Below are positions 10,286 through 21,178 of a stretch of 64,000 bases of DNA, piece after piece. Every line of letters begins with the position of its first letter. The stretch's first letter is position 1. Location of the stretch: the NCBI GenBank assembly GCA_037126765.1, contig JBBCBC010000019.1, forward strand, positions 28,170,222 to 28,234,221. Reading direction: 5' to 3'. The notes beneath the pieces are model-generated. The model was not told the origin of the DNA. It was given only the letters and a program-made list of their open reading frames with translations, and did no database searches. The position numbers and the translations under genes were made by a program. The stretch comes from Stenogyne calaminthoides. Its lineage: Eukaryota; Streptophyta; Magnoliopsida; Lamiales; Lamiaceae.

Positions 10286-12480
10286 ATATCGATGGTGGTC
10301 GCCGGCCAAAATCTCCAAACCGAAGTTCGGGACCGATCAAAGTAAAGGGGACTCGAGCAAAGGGACCTCCGACGAGCATTTGGTACCGAACCGAAATGTA
10401 CCTTCTGACGAGCATTTGGTACCCAATTATGAATTTGCTCCTTAGTGTTATTTTTGTTTTGTTAAACATATGTTGTGTAATTTTTTGTCTTCTTCACCTT
10501 TTGTTCGAACAATGTCTTCAATACTTGTAATTTTTTGCTGACTTCTTCTTTTTGTTCGAACACTTTTACAACTGAATGGATGAATTACATATTGAACTTA
10601 TCTCCTCTAACCTGATTGTTGTTGAGGATGAATGCGGTTGTTTGGTAAATGATTGATACTTGTGTTGCTTGATGTTTGCTTTGTTGCTTTGTGTTCACTT
10701 TGTTGCCTTCTAGTTTTTGCCCCTTTTCTTCTGAATGAATTCGAACATTGGGTTTGCTTTATGCCCGCCTCCCGACTTTTTTCGGTTTTGATTATCTTAT
10801 TGATGTTGCAATCGGTTGATCGTCTTATTTAGGTGCGACGGATGGGTTACTTTATGAACCCCCTTTCTTGGTTCGCGATCGCCTTTATTTAGGTGCGATC
10901 ACTTCGTCTAGGGCCGTCTTATTTAGTCATGACCACACTCATCACCCGCCAGTTTACTCTCAGGTATCTATAAGTACGAGTCATCTTTTTGATCAAGGTA
11001 CACATTACTCGCTTTTGTTTGCGGGGAATCGAAGTACTGAACTCGCTCATCGGTGAACATAGACTTGGGCTCGTTCATCTTTGTTCGCCGTCCGCTTAGG
11101 TGCGACCTCAAATAGTTTGAACTAGAAAATCTTAGAGAAACAAAAGTACATATATTTTTTTTCTTTTTGCAACACTTTGTATTCTATTACAACCTTCACA
11201 TCCGAAGAAGACTATCTATTACACAACTATAGATATCAGACTAAGGTTTTGAATTTAAACCTTGTCTTGAGTAGACAAGAACCGGCCTCACCTTGTCCTC
11301 ATGAAATTGATGTTGACAAGGATGTGGCACATCATCCTCGCTTACCCTTCTTTCTTTAGTAACATGCTCAAGCAAAGAAAGAACATAAGCTTTTGTCCCT
11401 CCTGGACAAGCTGTGATTATGCGGGCGGCTGCGGACATGAGCATGTGGAGAGCATACTGCCGCTTTCCAAAAGCAAAAGTGAAAGCAAAATTTTTTCACC
11501 GCACCATTCTGTCCCCTTCAGTAGATGCCTAAGCATCAGCGTCCGCATATTGCTTTGAGCGGACACTATGACATCCCTCCCCATCGGAGGAGATTTTGGG
11601 GATGCATAGGGACTAGTGATTTACTACTGCATAAGCAAAATGAGTAACGGAGTGACAACCATAACTCGCCGAGCATCTTGAGTCCGCAACGAAGCTTCAA
11701 CTCCGTGCTCGTAATGTCATATGGGTATAAATCTCAGATCGGGTTAGATGCTCGATTCAGCTGAATGATTGCTGAATCGAGAACTGGATTCTTCTACGTC
11801 TGGGGGCATACTAAACCAACCTCCTTATGAGACTTGTAATATTTTTCCTTTTTTCTTCATCTTTTTTTTTTCTCTGCTTTTCTCAGCTATCAATATGCCC
11901 CTATTTATAGAACTATCCCAAGCTAGTGCTGGCTTAGCTAGCTGGTGCTAGCTCTCTTACTTTTGCTCCCCTTTTGATATCTCTGCTCCTTTTTGACTGA
12001 CTCTTGCTCAAAGATCGACTCATCCTCGCTTGGTTGCCACCACTTGTCAAATCGCTTCGATATGTATCTTCATTGACAACCTGTTCGACACATATCTTCT
12101 TCTGCTTTTCGATAGTGCAAAGATTTCTTTCCCGGAAGATATGTGCCGAACATAATGTATTCTTCTTTTCAGATTGTCCTACTCGCTTTAACCGAACGCA
12201 TCGATTATGTATCTTCGTTGACAACTTCGTTCGACACATATCTTCTTTTTTCGATAGTCTTTGCCAAAGATTTCTTTCTGAAGATATGTGTCGAACATAA
12301 TGTATTCTTCTTTCAGATTGTCCTACTCGCTTTTAACCGAACGATCGATTATGTTCGCCCACTTGTGTTCATTTTAGCTACATCGACAATTATGTTGTTA
12401 GGCTAACTATGCTTTGTCTCAAATTTGTGTGGACAGCTTTTGTTCGGCCGACTATGCTCGCTTCAAATTGTGTGGACAAC
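10286..12480 (-). other. Gypsy 3' untranslated region between pol and the antisense gene
   Basis: No coding region is supported here. It is T-rich on the plus strand and frequently repeats the word TTGTTCG. A 17-base direct repeat, GACGAGCATTTGGTACC, occurs at 10372 and 10408. A minus-strand TATAAATA-like box lies near 11905. The segment CTGGGGGCATAC near 11802 is also found in the 5' LTR near 18600. Tandem repeats at 12061-12400 are listed separately. Long, repeat-bearing 3' regions are known for Tat-type elements. Confidence 0.6.
12061..12400. repeat. Tandem repeat (~145 bp unit) with internal hairpin in the gypsy 3' region
   Basis: Two full units (12061-12205 and 12206-12349) and a partial third share words such as GATTGTCCTACTCGCTTT and GAACATAATGTATTCTTC. 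Each full unit contains an inverted repeat. In unit 2, GTTCGACACATATCTTC (12229-12245) is exactly complementary to GAAGATATGTGTCGAAC (12280-12296), with a 34-base loop. Unit 1 has the same stem with one mismatch. Confidence 0.8.
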
Positions 12481-12940
12481 TTTGTTCGCCAACTATCTTC
12501 GCAATTATTGATAATATTTTTTCAAATTTGACGATTCCACGAGTTGACAATGGGACTCCATTCAGTCTTCCAAATCATATGCCCCGCTTAACAAACGCTC
12601 AGAACTCGAATCGGACCTTCCCATGCTCAAATTTAACACACCACTTGATACCCCTTGCTCACCTTAAAACCAGCTTCGCCCACATTGAACCCGCGTGTTC
12701 GACTTTGGAGTTGTAGAACTTCTCCGATCTCTTTTTGTACATGGCATTCTTGAAATCACCTCCCTTCTTCTTTTTCTTCCAACAGTTCGCACTGTATGCA
12801 GCCGTCATTAATGTGTTTCCAAAAGTCATTGTTCGATGACTTGGAATCTTGATTTCGCGGGTATAATAAATTTCCGCACCAAATGCCAAGGCAAACGGGG
12901 TCTCCGCAGCTTGATGTTCAAAGTTATTTGATAAGCCCAT
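12480..12940 (-). pseudogene. Gypsy integrase, C-terminal part
   Basis: The minus-strand frame from 12940 reads ETPFALAFGAEI and later YYNSKVEHA, matching the conserved end of the integrase core and the following segment in Ty3/gypsy polyproteins. To the left, WEGPI and GVPLSTRG resemble the end of integrase, in broken frames. It is separated from the integrase core at 13137 by frameshifted sequence. The PPT is not obvious because the 3' LTR is far to the left. Confidence 0.75.
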
Positions 12941-13136
12941 AATATTTCGTGCAACTCTTCAAATTTATCCTCCCCTTGAATTATCAAGTCTAAATTTGAG
13001 GGTATGCTTCATAATTTTATTAACGGCTTCAACTTGTCCGTTTGATTGAGGATAATCTGAGTTGAGTAATACTTTTTTATGCCCCAAATGAAAGCACAAT
13101 TTCATGCGAACTCACTTCCATCGAACCTGCTTGCCG

Positions 13137-13607
13137 TTATCGCACTAATGATTGGGGAAGCCCAAATCGACAAATGATATTTTTCCAAACAAAGTTCCAC
13201 ATTCTTTGTTCGGTGATTTTGACAATGGCCTCGGTTTCTGCCCATTTAGTATAGTAATCAACGGCAACTACAACAAATTTTACTCCCGACGTGCCAGTAG
13301 GAAATGGGCCGATCAAATCGATCCCCCATTTAGCAAATGGCCATGGGCTATAGACTGACACTAATTCTTCAGGTGGGCTATGAATAAGTAGGACATGTAC
13401 CTGGCACTTGTGGCACGCGCGAGCATATGCGAGCGAATCTTTTTTGAGGGTTGGCCAATAATAACCTTGTCTGATTATTTTATGTGCCAGGACGAGCCCA
13501 CCTGTATGATTTCCGCATACTCCATCGTGGATTTGTTCCAGAAGTATACGACCCTCTTCAGGAGTAATACACTTCAAAAGTGGAAGTGAGAAGCTTCTTT
13601 TGTACAA
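13137..13607 (-). pseudogene. Gypsy integrase: zinc-binding domain and core start
   Basis: 157-codon open stretch. An HHCC-type zinc-binding segment comes first: H..VCGNHTGG, then GYYWPT, then CHKCQ. The catalytic core follows with WGIDLIGPFP and the second-strand motif FVVVAVDYYTKWAE. The aspartates of the D,D(35)E triad in GIDLIGP and VDYYTKW are present. The frame ends near FGLPQSLV, where intact copies continue to the last Glu. This enzyme would insert the cDNA. A fragment of a decayed polyprotein. Confidence 0.85.
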
Positions 13608-14644
13608 ATGCTCGTCTATAATAGTATATCGAGAAGCATTTAACTCGGCGGCGAAAGTAGCTTGCCTTATTTTCAGGGAGAAGTCCCTTTTGTAAGTAAC
13701 TCAGGATTGGAGTCATCCAAGTTTCTTGTTCGCCTGTTACTTGGGCGATCATAACTCTGGGAACTGATGGCGAACAAGTTGTGACGACCACAATGTCTGT
13801 TGTGTTCATCACTCCTTCTGCTGTTGCCAGGCGTGCCAAAGCATCAGCGAACGAATTACCCAATCTTGGTAATTGTTCTATGAAAACTTGTTCGAAATGC
13901 TCGAGCAACTCTTTTTTCTAGTTGCCGATATCTTTATGCCGTCCGTTTGCCTCGGCCTCATACTACTTTGTTTTGATAAATGATTATCTCGAATCGCTAT
14001 AAATCATCGACCTCTAAATTCCCATTGTCATTGCCATCCTGTAGTCCAAATCCATCAAAAGCTTCATATTCGCTTCATTATTTGTAGCCGGGAAATCAAA
14101 ACGGATGGTCATTGTGAATGTTTGTCCGTCATCGATGAGAACTACGCCATTTCCGCTTTGAACATGTTGATGAACCATCAACATACATATGCCATGGTTG
14201 GTCGATAGCTTTTTCGAGCATTTGTGGATATGTCAACTCGACCATGAAATCGGCCATAACTTGGCCCTTCATCGCTTATTCGCATGAGCTTAACGTAATG
14301 CCAAATTGTCCTAACTCTACCGCCCACTTGAGTAATCTACTCGCAGACGTCGATGGAGGACTTAAGAATGGGAAAGTGGTCAAGACTTTGACCGAAAGTG
14401 ATCGAAAAAGTATGGTCGCAATTTTCAACACTCATCACGAGAGCATATGCTAATTTCTCCAAAGGGAGGGTACCGAGCTCTCCCTTTTTTAAGCACTTGG
14501 CTTATATAGTAAATGGGAAAATGTGTGGTCCTTCGCCGCCCAAATTTGAGCACAACACCGATTGCATGTTCGATGCAAAGAAAATACGATAGAGTTGTTC
14601 GGGGCGACAAAGCTTAGACAATGTCCGAAAGTATCTGCAAGGTA
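13558..14644 (-). pseudogene. Gypsy RNase H region, frameshifted
   Basis: The frame 13908-13558 contains PRLGNSFADALARLA, the conserved end of the plant gypsy RNase H domain, then a linker to integrase. Between 13909 and 14644 the RNase H domain is present only as short pieces in shifting frames (for example YISQVLKKGRARYPP on the minus strand near 14470-14520). RNase H removes the RNA strand during cDNA synthesis. The region is inactivated. Confidence 0.7.
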
Positions 14645-15620
14645 CTACTTCAATGATTTGAATGCATTTTGGCAATGCTCGGTCCACTGGAATTTCCCTT
14701 TCTTTAATGCATCAAAGAAAGGTTTGCATTTGTCACCAGTTCGTGATATAAACCGGCTCACGGAAGCTAAACGTCCGGTTAACTTTTGGACCTCTTTCAC
14801 ACTCCTGGGGGCCTGCATATCGAGCATAACTTGAATCTTTGATGGGTTCGCTTTGATCCCCCGTTGACTGACCATATGTCCGAGGAATTTTCCTGAGTGA
14901 ACCCCAAAGCTGCATTTCTTCGGATTTAGCTTCATGTTGTACTTCCTGAGTATATCGAACGTTTGTGCGAGGTGAGTGATGTGGTCTTCCTTGTGTTCGC
15001 TCTTTACCACAATATCATCAATATATACCTCAATTGTTCGGCCAATGTGTTCGTCGAACATTTTGTTCACCAAACGTTGATATGTTGCTCCGGCATTTTT
15101 TAATCCGAACGGCATGCATTGCCAATAGTACATATTCTTTTCACTGCAGAATGCCGTATTCTTTTGATCGTCCAGATGCATGGGTATTTGGTGATAACCA
15201 GCAAATGCATCCATGAAAGTCATGAGTTCATGGCTCATTTGTATTATCGACCAAATAATCGATATGCGGCATCGAAGTTATCTTTCGGACAGCCTTGTTT
15301 AAATCCATGAAATCAATACATAGTCTCCAAGATCCATTAGACTTGTGGATTTGTTACGGGTTCACAAGCCATCTTGGGCATTCCACCTCTCGAATCGCCT
15401 TTATTGTCGAGTAACTTTTTGATTTCACTATTCATTGCGCAATACTTTTTCCTGGACTAAACTTTCTCAAGGCTTCGATAACCGGAGTTTGTATTGGATC
15501 AAGGTTGAGGAATTACATGCATGTTTTGGATCAATTCCAACCATGTCCTCGTCGACCATGCGAACACATCCAAGTTTGCTTTGAAGATAAGCCATCGTTT
15601 CGCTCAATTGGGTCAGTAAT
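14645..15620 (-). pseudogene. Gypsy reverse transcriptase
   Basis: The open part, 15238-14645, carries the RT motifs in order: FMDAFAGYHQI, MPFGLKNAGATYQRL, the catalytic box YIDDIVVKS, and FLGHMVSQRGI leading to the connection domain with LTGRLASVSRF. The N-terminal RT motif (a degenerate CIDF.DLNKA) lies in broken frame near 15310-15350. Length and spacing fit a gypsy RT. The catalytic YIDD is intact, but the polyprotein is broken on both sides. Confidence 0.88.
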
Positions 15621-15621
15621 T

Positions 15622-16342
15622 TCAACCAATGAACACTTCTAACTCAGTCCTGCTCGGGTCGATGTTTATTGGCTCCAGTTGTTCGGCGTTGTTGCTCGCT
15701 TTTTTTTGTTTCCACCGAGGATCTTGAATGGACCCCTGTTCGTTATCAACCTCCATGGGTTCAAACCTATCACGGGTTCTAGGTCTGGCTTGCTCGCTTA
15801 GCGGATCAATATTCATTAGATCCGGGAGATCTGGGACATGAATTGCCTTCCCATTGTGTGTTCGCATGGGAGTCAGGTTTGCTCGTCAAATTTGTGTTCG
15901 CCAAAGATATGTTCGAACATGTTGGTAACATATTTGCCTGTTGGCTTGACTCACCGATCTCCCATGTTCGCTCCGTCATGTTAACAATATTTTGTTTTTC
16001 TGGTGCACATGATAGCAAACAATCTCGAGCTTTTTTCTGATCTCCTTTTACGCTACCTGTTCCATCTTGTGTTGGAAATTTGACACAGTAATAGTAAGTA
16101 GAACAGGCCGCTTTAAATTCCTGAATAAATGGGTGACCTAGGAACCCGTTATAAGTAGATGGAGCATCGACGATTACAAAATCTAGCATTCTAGTTCGTC
16201 GGATCTCCGGATTCAAAGTTGATTCTAACTCGACTCCTAACCTAATCATACCATAGGGTCGGGTTACAGATTCCCCAAAACCCATTATGGTATGATCACA
16301 CGGTTCAATATAACTGCTCAAGTCCCCAACTTGCTTTTCCAT
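15622..16342 (-). pseudogene. Gypsy protease C-terminus and protease-RT linker
   Basis: From 16342 the frame reads YNGFLGHPFIQEFKAA, then YYCVKFPTQDGTG and VKGDQKKARDC. This is the signature following the aspartic protease in plant Tat and related gypsy elements. A second frame, 15867-15622, continues the linker with repeated IDP words (NIDPLSEQ, INIDPSRTE). Overlapping frames at 15806-15867 show a frameshift. Confidence 0.75.
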
Positions 16343-17232
16343 CTGGTGACGAACAAAATGTTCGCATAAGCTCCGGTATCAACCAGGAGGCGGTGCACCT
16401 TCAACCCGAGGAGACGAGCACTAATGGTTAAGGAGTCGTTGTGGGGAGTTATTATACCGTCGAGATCGTCGTCTGAAAACATGATTTGGTGTGAGGGTGG
16501 CGTGCTAGCTGATGTGCTCGCCACCTTTACCTGATGAATGCTTTGCATGGCACACATCTCCATCTTCTTACGTCTGTTCGATAATGATGGTGCCTGGTAA
16601 CATCCACCCACTGGACCATATCCAGGATGTATCATGTGAATCTCTTGACTTTCTCGACCTCTTCCCACGGTAGGAGGCCCTCTTTTGGGTATTTCAGACC
16701 TTTTACGTGATTCTTCGGGATCACTGTCAGATGTTTGTTCGGCTTTACATTTACCCCTTCGATCTTCTGTTTTTTTTGTTCGGGAGTCTCTGCTTGCCGG
16801 CTTTTTTAAGAATTGGGTAAGACGATTATCTTCGTATAGCTTCCAAAGTTGGCGGAGTAAATCGCGACAATCTTCTGTATTGTGCCCGATGTACTCGTGG
16901 TAGTTACAATATTTGGAAGCATTAAGCTGATGCTTGTCCATTATAATTCTTCTCGGCCTATCCAACATGTCCCGATCTCTAATTTGGTTAAAAATTGTTT
17001 CTGCTGAAACGCCCAGAAGACTTCGTAGGGCATTTGCTTCTACTCTTTCTTCGAATGGTTTGAAAGAGCCTGGGGGTTTGTACCCCCCTTCATTCATCAC
17101 TTTCTTCCCGAAAACTTTCCTAGTTGTAGGTTCCTGACCCAATCGTGATTGGACGAGCAAATCTTGCATGGCTATGATTTTGGCCGCTCGCTCTCGGAAT
17201 TCTGAATATGTGTTCGGCCAGTCTTGATGCAT
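16318..17232 (-). pseudogene. Gypsy gag C-terminus, zinc knuckle-like region and protease active site
   Basis: 305-codon open stretch. Residues near 120 read YCNYHEYIGHNTEDC, a CX2H..H..C-like knuckle common in Tat-type gag. A basic, low-complexity linker follows. Near the end, LLVDTGAYANILF contains the retropepsin active-site DTG. The frame then shifts into the 16342 frame. Together this covers nucleic-acid binding and the start of the polyprotein-cleaving protease. Confidence 0.82.
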
Positions 17233-17238
17233 GGCCTT

Positions 17239-17754
17239 TCACATGTCAGTGTTTAGAGTCAGGCCCCCGACCACCACGAGGATCTTGGCATCCTCTTCAA
17301 CTGGGGCCCCATCATACAAACATTTATCAAATCTTTCGATGTATGCTCGATCAGACTCACCTTTTGGTTGGGAAAAATGCGCCAACCTTTGTTTTGGCGC
17401 CGGGCGAGCACACATGGATGAAAAATGGGACAAAAATTGTTGTCCCAATTGAGCGAAAGATGTGATGGACGCAGCGGGCAAATTAGAGAACCATCTATGT
17501 GCCCGATCACCCAAAGTCATGGGGAATGATCGACACTGCTTTGCGTCTGTGGCACCCAATGCGATCATAAAGTCTGAGTATTTGCTGAGATGGACATGAG
17601 GGTCAGACTCAGCATCGAACATGGGGACTGGTGGTTGAGTCTTCGCTACTTTCTCTTGTATTTCGGCCGCCATGATCGCCGATGATAGCGGCGAGCAGGG
17701 GTGGCCTTTGGTCGCGGCCAGGTTGGCCTGTAATCCCTCGATGGCTTTCTGCAT
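17239..17754 (-). pseudogene. Gypsy gag core (Retrotrans_gag domain)
   Basis: 172-codon open stretch. PMFDAESDPHVHLSKY begins the gag domain, followed by WFSNLPAASITSFAQL and FSQPKGESDRAYIERF, the standard order in plant gypsy gag (Pfam PF03732). It would form the particle shell. It ends with a stop just before the next frame at 17232, so gag is split by a stop or frameshift at about 17235. Confidence 0.85.
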
Positions 17755-18150
17755 TTCCGCAAATTTTGTGGAACTGACAGACTTGGATCGGGGCTATTTC
17801 CCATCATGAGGACCCAGTGGGTCATGCTCGTGATGGGGCAGTCCCCGTTTACAAGCTTGTTCTTGACTACCCAATCGATGATGGATAGACAATTTTGTTC
17901 CTGCCAATTTTTGTTCGGAATGCGGACGATCATGAAGACCTGAGTGTGCGGGCATGTTTATTGGCTATTCCTTCCCTGGATCCTGTCGCCTATTATTATC
18001 GATTCGGTCTTTGGCGGAGAGCCTCAAGCGTCCAAACGCTGAAGGTCTAGACCCCTGAGGCTGTTCGTCATCAGACGTATCATCGGCTCTTTTATTCGCC
18101 CGCTTCGCAGTTTTCTTTTTAACTTGCTCGCTATCAGGTGTACGCGAGCG

Positions 18151-18384
18151 TCATTTTTCATCTTCTTGAGTTTTTAGCTTAGCCAACTCTTTTTCGGCCC
18201 TCTCTTTCTGTGCTCGCAACAAGATAGTGATGACCTTTGTTGTGGCCGCCGGATCATTGGCAATATCCTCAAGATTGATGGTCTCCCCTATCTGATCTTT
18301 GTGAGGCTGGCGCTGAGCCTCTTTCCGGTCATGTGGTCGGCTTTGTCCCGACCTCTCCGTTTGTGTGTTCCTAGATTGAGGCAT
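18151..18384 (-). pseudogene. Gypsy gag N-terminal segment
   Basis: A 77-codon frame starts with an ATG at 18384 (MPQSRNTQTERSG) some 80 bases downstream of the presumed primer site, and is highly charged (RAQKERAEKELAKLKTQ). The position fits the start of gag. The frame stops at 18151, and the sequence between 17755 and 18150 joins it to the gag core only through broken frames. Confidence 0.6.
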
Positions 18385-18448
18385 TTTATTTCTTTTTTCT
18401 GCCTCGGCTAACTAAGGGTTTGTGTATGGGTTGGTTTTTTGGTGAAGT

Positions 18449-18466
18449 GCCCTCCTTCTAGAGCCA
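18449..18466 (-). other. Candidate primer binding site of the gypsy element
   Basis: On the minus strand TGGCTCTAGAAGGAGGGC follows the presumed LTR end. It begins with TGG, as any tRNA-primed site must, but I cannot assign the tRNA. The position about 65 bases before the gag ATG is the only support. Confidence 0.35.
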
Positions 18467-18469
18467 ATT

Positions 18470-19355
18470 ATCGCGAGTCATTTTTTATCGAGAGTATTAT
18501 GTGGCTAATTTGGTAACAACTCACAAACAAAACATGCACGTGTACGATAAACTGTAAATAAGATGAATTTGTTGACCCAGTTCGTCAGGAAATGACTACT
18601 CTGGGGGCATACCAAGCCAGGATGTGGTATTGCGAGCTTTACACGTACAATATTTGATACACCTTATGAAGATGAATCATTACAGATGAAGATAATTTGG
18701 AGAGTTAGCCTCTGAGTGCTAGGGTTTCTGGTATGCATAAATGATCACTCGAATTTTTCTGTTCCTCACCTCTCTCTGAAATTTCTTTTGTGGGTATGAC
18801 TTCTTCTGGGAAATTTTTCTGAACCCTTCTCTTCTTCTTTTTTCTTCCTTTCATAGCACTCCGATAAGCATGAGCTGGGTTGGCAAGCATGAGCTGGAGA
18901 CTTCGGGTCATGCAAGAATCCAGATGATATTGGCACGTTCCCAACTTCGTCTTCTAGATTGATCTTGGAGCTTGCTTGTCTGTAAGACACTCTTTTGGTC
19001 TTCCAAAATAATCTTTTGCTCGGTTGGATGCTTTGTTCGCCCCTTTAACCATGTCAGTTTCATGCTGGAATACTGTCCTCCTCGAGCATGCTGACCCTCA
19101 GGATATCTGAGCCTTTCAGGATATCTGAGTATTTTGGCCGCCTGAGTCATCAGATTTGTTCGTGGCCTTCTTGACTTAGCTCATTTGATTCCGTCTTTCC
19201 TGATCTGAGTGGTGAGTATGTTTGTTTTGGGCGTCAAGTGGCGAACTGGTCGAACAAACTTGTTTGGTCAACGGACGGCGAGCACACTTGTCCACCGGGT
19301 ATGATTATTTTAAAGAATATTACACGTGTCCTGAGTTATTATATCGAACACAACA
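18470..19355 (-). repeat. Gypsy 5' LTR (inner end approximate)
   Basis: The outer end is exact: on the minus strand it starts TGTTGTGTTCGATATAAT at 19355, next to the copia integrase frame. The part 19073-19355 matches the left LTR at 1-320. The inner end is placed near 18470 from the position of gag and the candidate primer site, because the matching part of the left LTR is outside the window. Confidence 0.75.
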
Positions 19356-20346
19356 ACGCGTATCCCCATAAGAATGTTGGGAGAGAAGAAAAGCTCATCA
19401 TGGACCTTACCATGTCTAACAAGGTTCGGTTTCTCCTCTCGGATACTCCGTTCATCTGCTGTGTTCCGGGAGGAGTCCATTGAGATTGGATTCCATGTAA
19501 CTTCAAGTAATCCATGAACTCGTAGCTAAGGTATTCACCTCCTCTATCCGATCGAAGAGTCTTTATACTCTTACCAAGTTGCTTCTCCACTTCAAGTTTG
19601 AACTCCTTGAATTTCTCAAAAGATTCATATTTGTGTTTCATAAGATACATGTATCCATATCTTGAGAAATCGTCAGTAAAAGTGATGAAGTAGGCGAAGT
19701 GACCCCTAACTAGAGTGGGCAATGGTCCACATACATCACTGTGGATCAACTCTAGAACTTCTTTGGCACGAATCCCTTTCCCAGAAAAGGGTTTGTTGGT
19801 CATCTTGCCCTTGAGACAGGATTCACAATTTCCATAAGACTCAAAGTTGAATGGGGTTAAGTAGTCTAACTTTCTTAACCTTGCAATCCTATTCTCATTT
19901 GCATGACCAAGCCTACAATGCCACAAGTAAGTCGGGTTTTCATGATTACTAAGTTTGAGTCGTTTGTTTTGTATATTAAGAATATCATGTCCACAATGCA
20001 ACAAATATAAACCATTCGATAAAGGAGCATTTCCATAAACATCACCATTAAGCAAAAAATAACAATTATTATTTGCAAAATGGAAGGAAAACCTTTCAAT
20101 GTCTAACATAGGAATATAAATAATGTTGCGAGTAATAGAAGGAACAAAATAACAATTATTTAGTTCAAGTCTAAAACCAGAGGGTAAGTCTAAAACATAA
20201 ACGCCAACACGTTCAGCAGCAACTCTTGCTCCATTCCCAACGTGTAGGGAAACTTCACCCGGTCTAACTGCTCTGCTATGCTTGAGACCCTGTACATTAG
20301 TACAAATGTGTGAGCCACAACCGGTATCCAATACCCGACAGTTCAT
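19356..20346 (-). pseudogene. Copia A protease and integrase, interrupted by the gypsy element
   Basis: The frame opens with VLDTGCGSHICTN, the aspartic protease active site (DTG). GAG-pre-integrase follows (YLWHCRLGHANENRI with CESCLKGKM, the zinc-binding HHCC), then the integrase core (LIHSDVCGPLPT, FTDDFSRYGYMYLMKH, and the last acidic motif NGVSERRNRTLLDM). It ends at FLWGYAL. About 330 residues are uninterrupted. The frame differs by one from gag, so a frameshift lies near 20346. Confidence 0.9.
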
Positions 20347-20379
20347 TTGTGGACATGTTTATCTCAATAACAAACATAC

Positions 20380-21178
20380 CTGTTCCAGTGGCTGAGACAC
20401 CTTGTGCCTTCTTTTCAGCTGCTAGAACTTTACAGTCCTTCTTCCAATGCCCCTTCTACTTGCAGTGGAGGCATACATCCTTGTCCACCCTCTCTTTATT
20501 TTGAATTCCACCTTTGGGCTTAAGGAAGTTCGGCTTAGAGCCTTTCTTTGCCTTGCCCATTCGCTTCTTCTTTCCTTTCAGAGCAGAAGAAGTAAAGGCA
20601 CTCACCATGAGCACGGGCTTTTCCTTAGCAGTGGAAGACTCAAAAGTCTTTAACATGTTATGCAGCTCGGGCATAGTCGATTTCATCTTGTTCATATTAA
20701 AGTTTACAATGAAACTCAAATATGAATTGGGAAGTGACTGAAGAATGACATAAACAACAACGTTGGTTTTGAGCTCAATGCCCAACCGACTAAGTTTCTC
20801 GATTAGCCCTACCATCTTCAACACATGAGGAGAAACCTTCCCTCCTTCAGACATCCGACATCTAAACAGATCTCTCAGATGCTTGATCATCTCGAAGGGA
20901 AACATTCTCTCATGCTGCCTTTGCAACTCGGGAGTCATCCCGAGGAGCATAACACACTGAGCCTGGGAAGCATCATCTTGATGCTTCTTCTGAGCTTCGG
21001 CGTTAAACGCATCGGCTCCTTCAGTACCAGCCTCCGATGTAGCAGGGATTGGCGTGTCCAACACGTGCTCAATCTTTTCTTGCCTAAGCACCAAACGCAT
21101 GTTTCGGTGCCAGTCGAGAAAATTTGGCCCAACCAATTTGTTCGTTTCCAAAACGCTTCTCAGTGATAAGTTATTCAT
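20380..21178 (-). pseudogene. Copia A gag
   Basis: Starts MNNLSLRSVLETNKL at 21178, then FLDWHRNMRLVL, typical of plant copia gag (UBN2/DUF4219-type). It runs through LQSLPNSYLSFIVNFNMNK and a Lys-rich tail to a CCHC zinc knuckle, CLHCK...GHWKKDC. An in-frame TAG sits inside the knuckle after CLHCK (at 20456), and the frame shifts before the protease. Gag would package the RNA into particles. Confidence 0.85.

Larger units (their letters stand above)
1..19355 (-). mobile_element. Ty3/gypsy LTR retrotransposon, Tat-like lineage, with antisense extra gene; left end outside window
   Basis: Read on the minus strand, the order is 5' LTR (right), gag, protease, reverse transcriptase, RNase H, integrase, a long 3' untranslated region, an oppositely transcribed gene and the 3' LTR (left, cut by the window edge). 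The same LTR end, reading GAACACAACA on the plus strand, occurs at 311-320 and 19346-19355 in the same orientation, which ties both ends to one element. A 6.8-kb array of another element (1930-8772) sits inside it, so the gypsy sequence itself is at least 12.5 kb. It interrupts the integrase frame of a copia element at 19355/19356. The lineage is inferred from the protease-to-RT region, the absence of a chromodomain and the extra gene between pol and the 3' LTR, a layout known in Tat/Retand elements. Coding parts are broken, so it is not autonomous. Confidence 0.85.

Noticed and set aside
11700..12480. Possible second gypsy LTR between pol and the antisense gene
   Set aside because: No TG...CA ends, no match to the terminal GAACACAACA, and only short words shared with the real LTR; the true 3' LTR is at 1-320.
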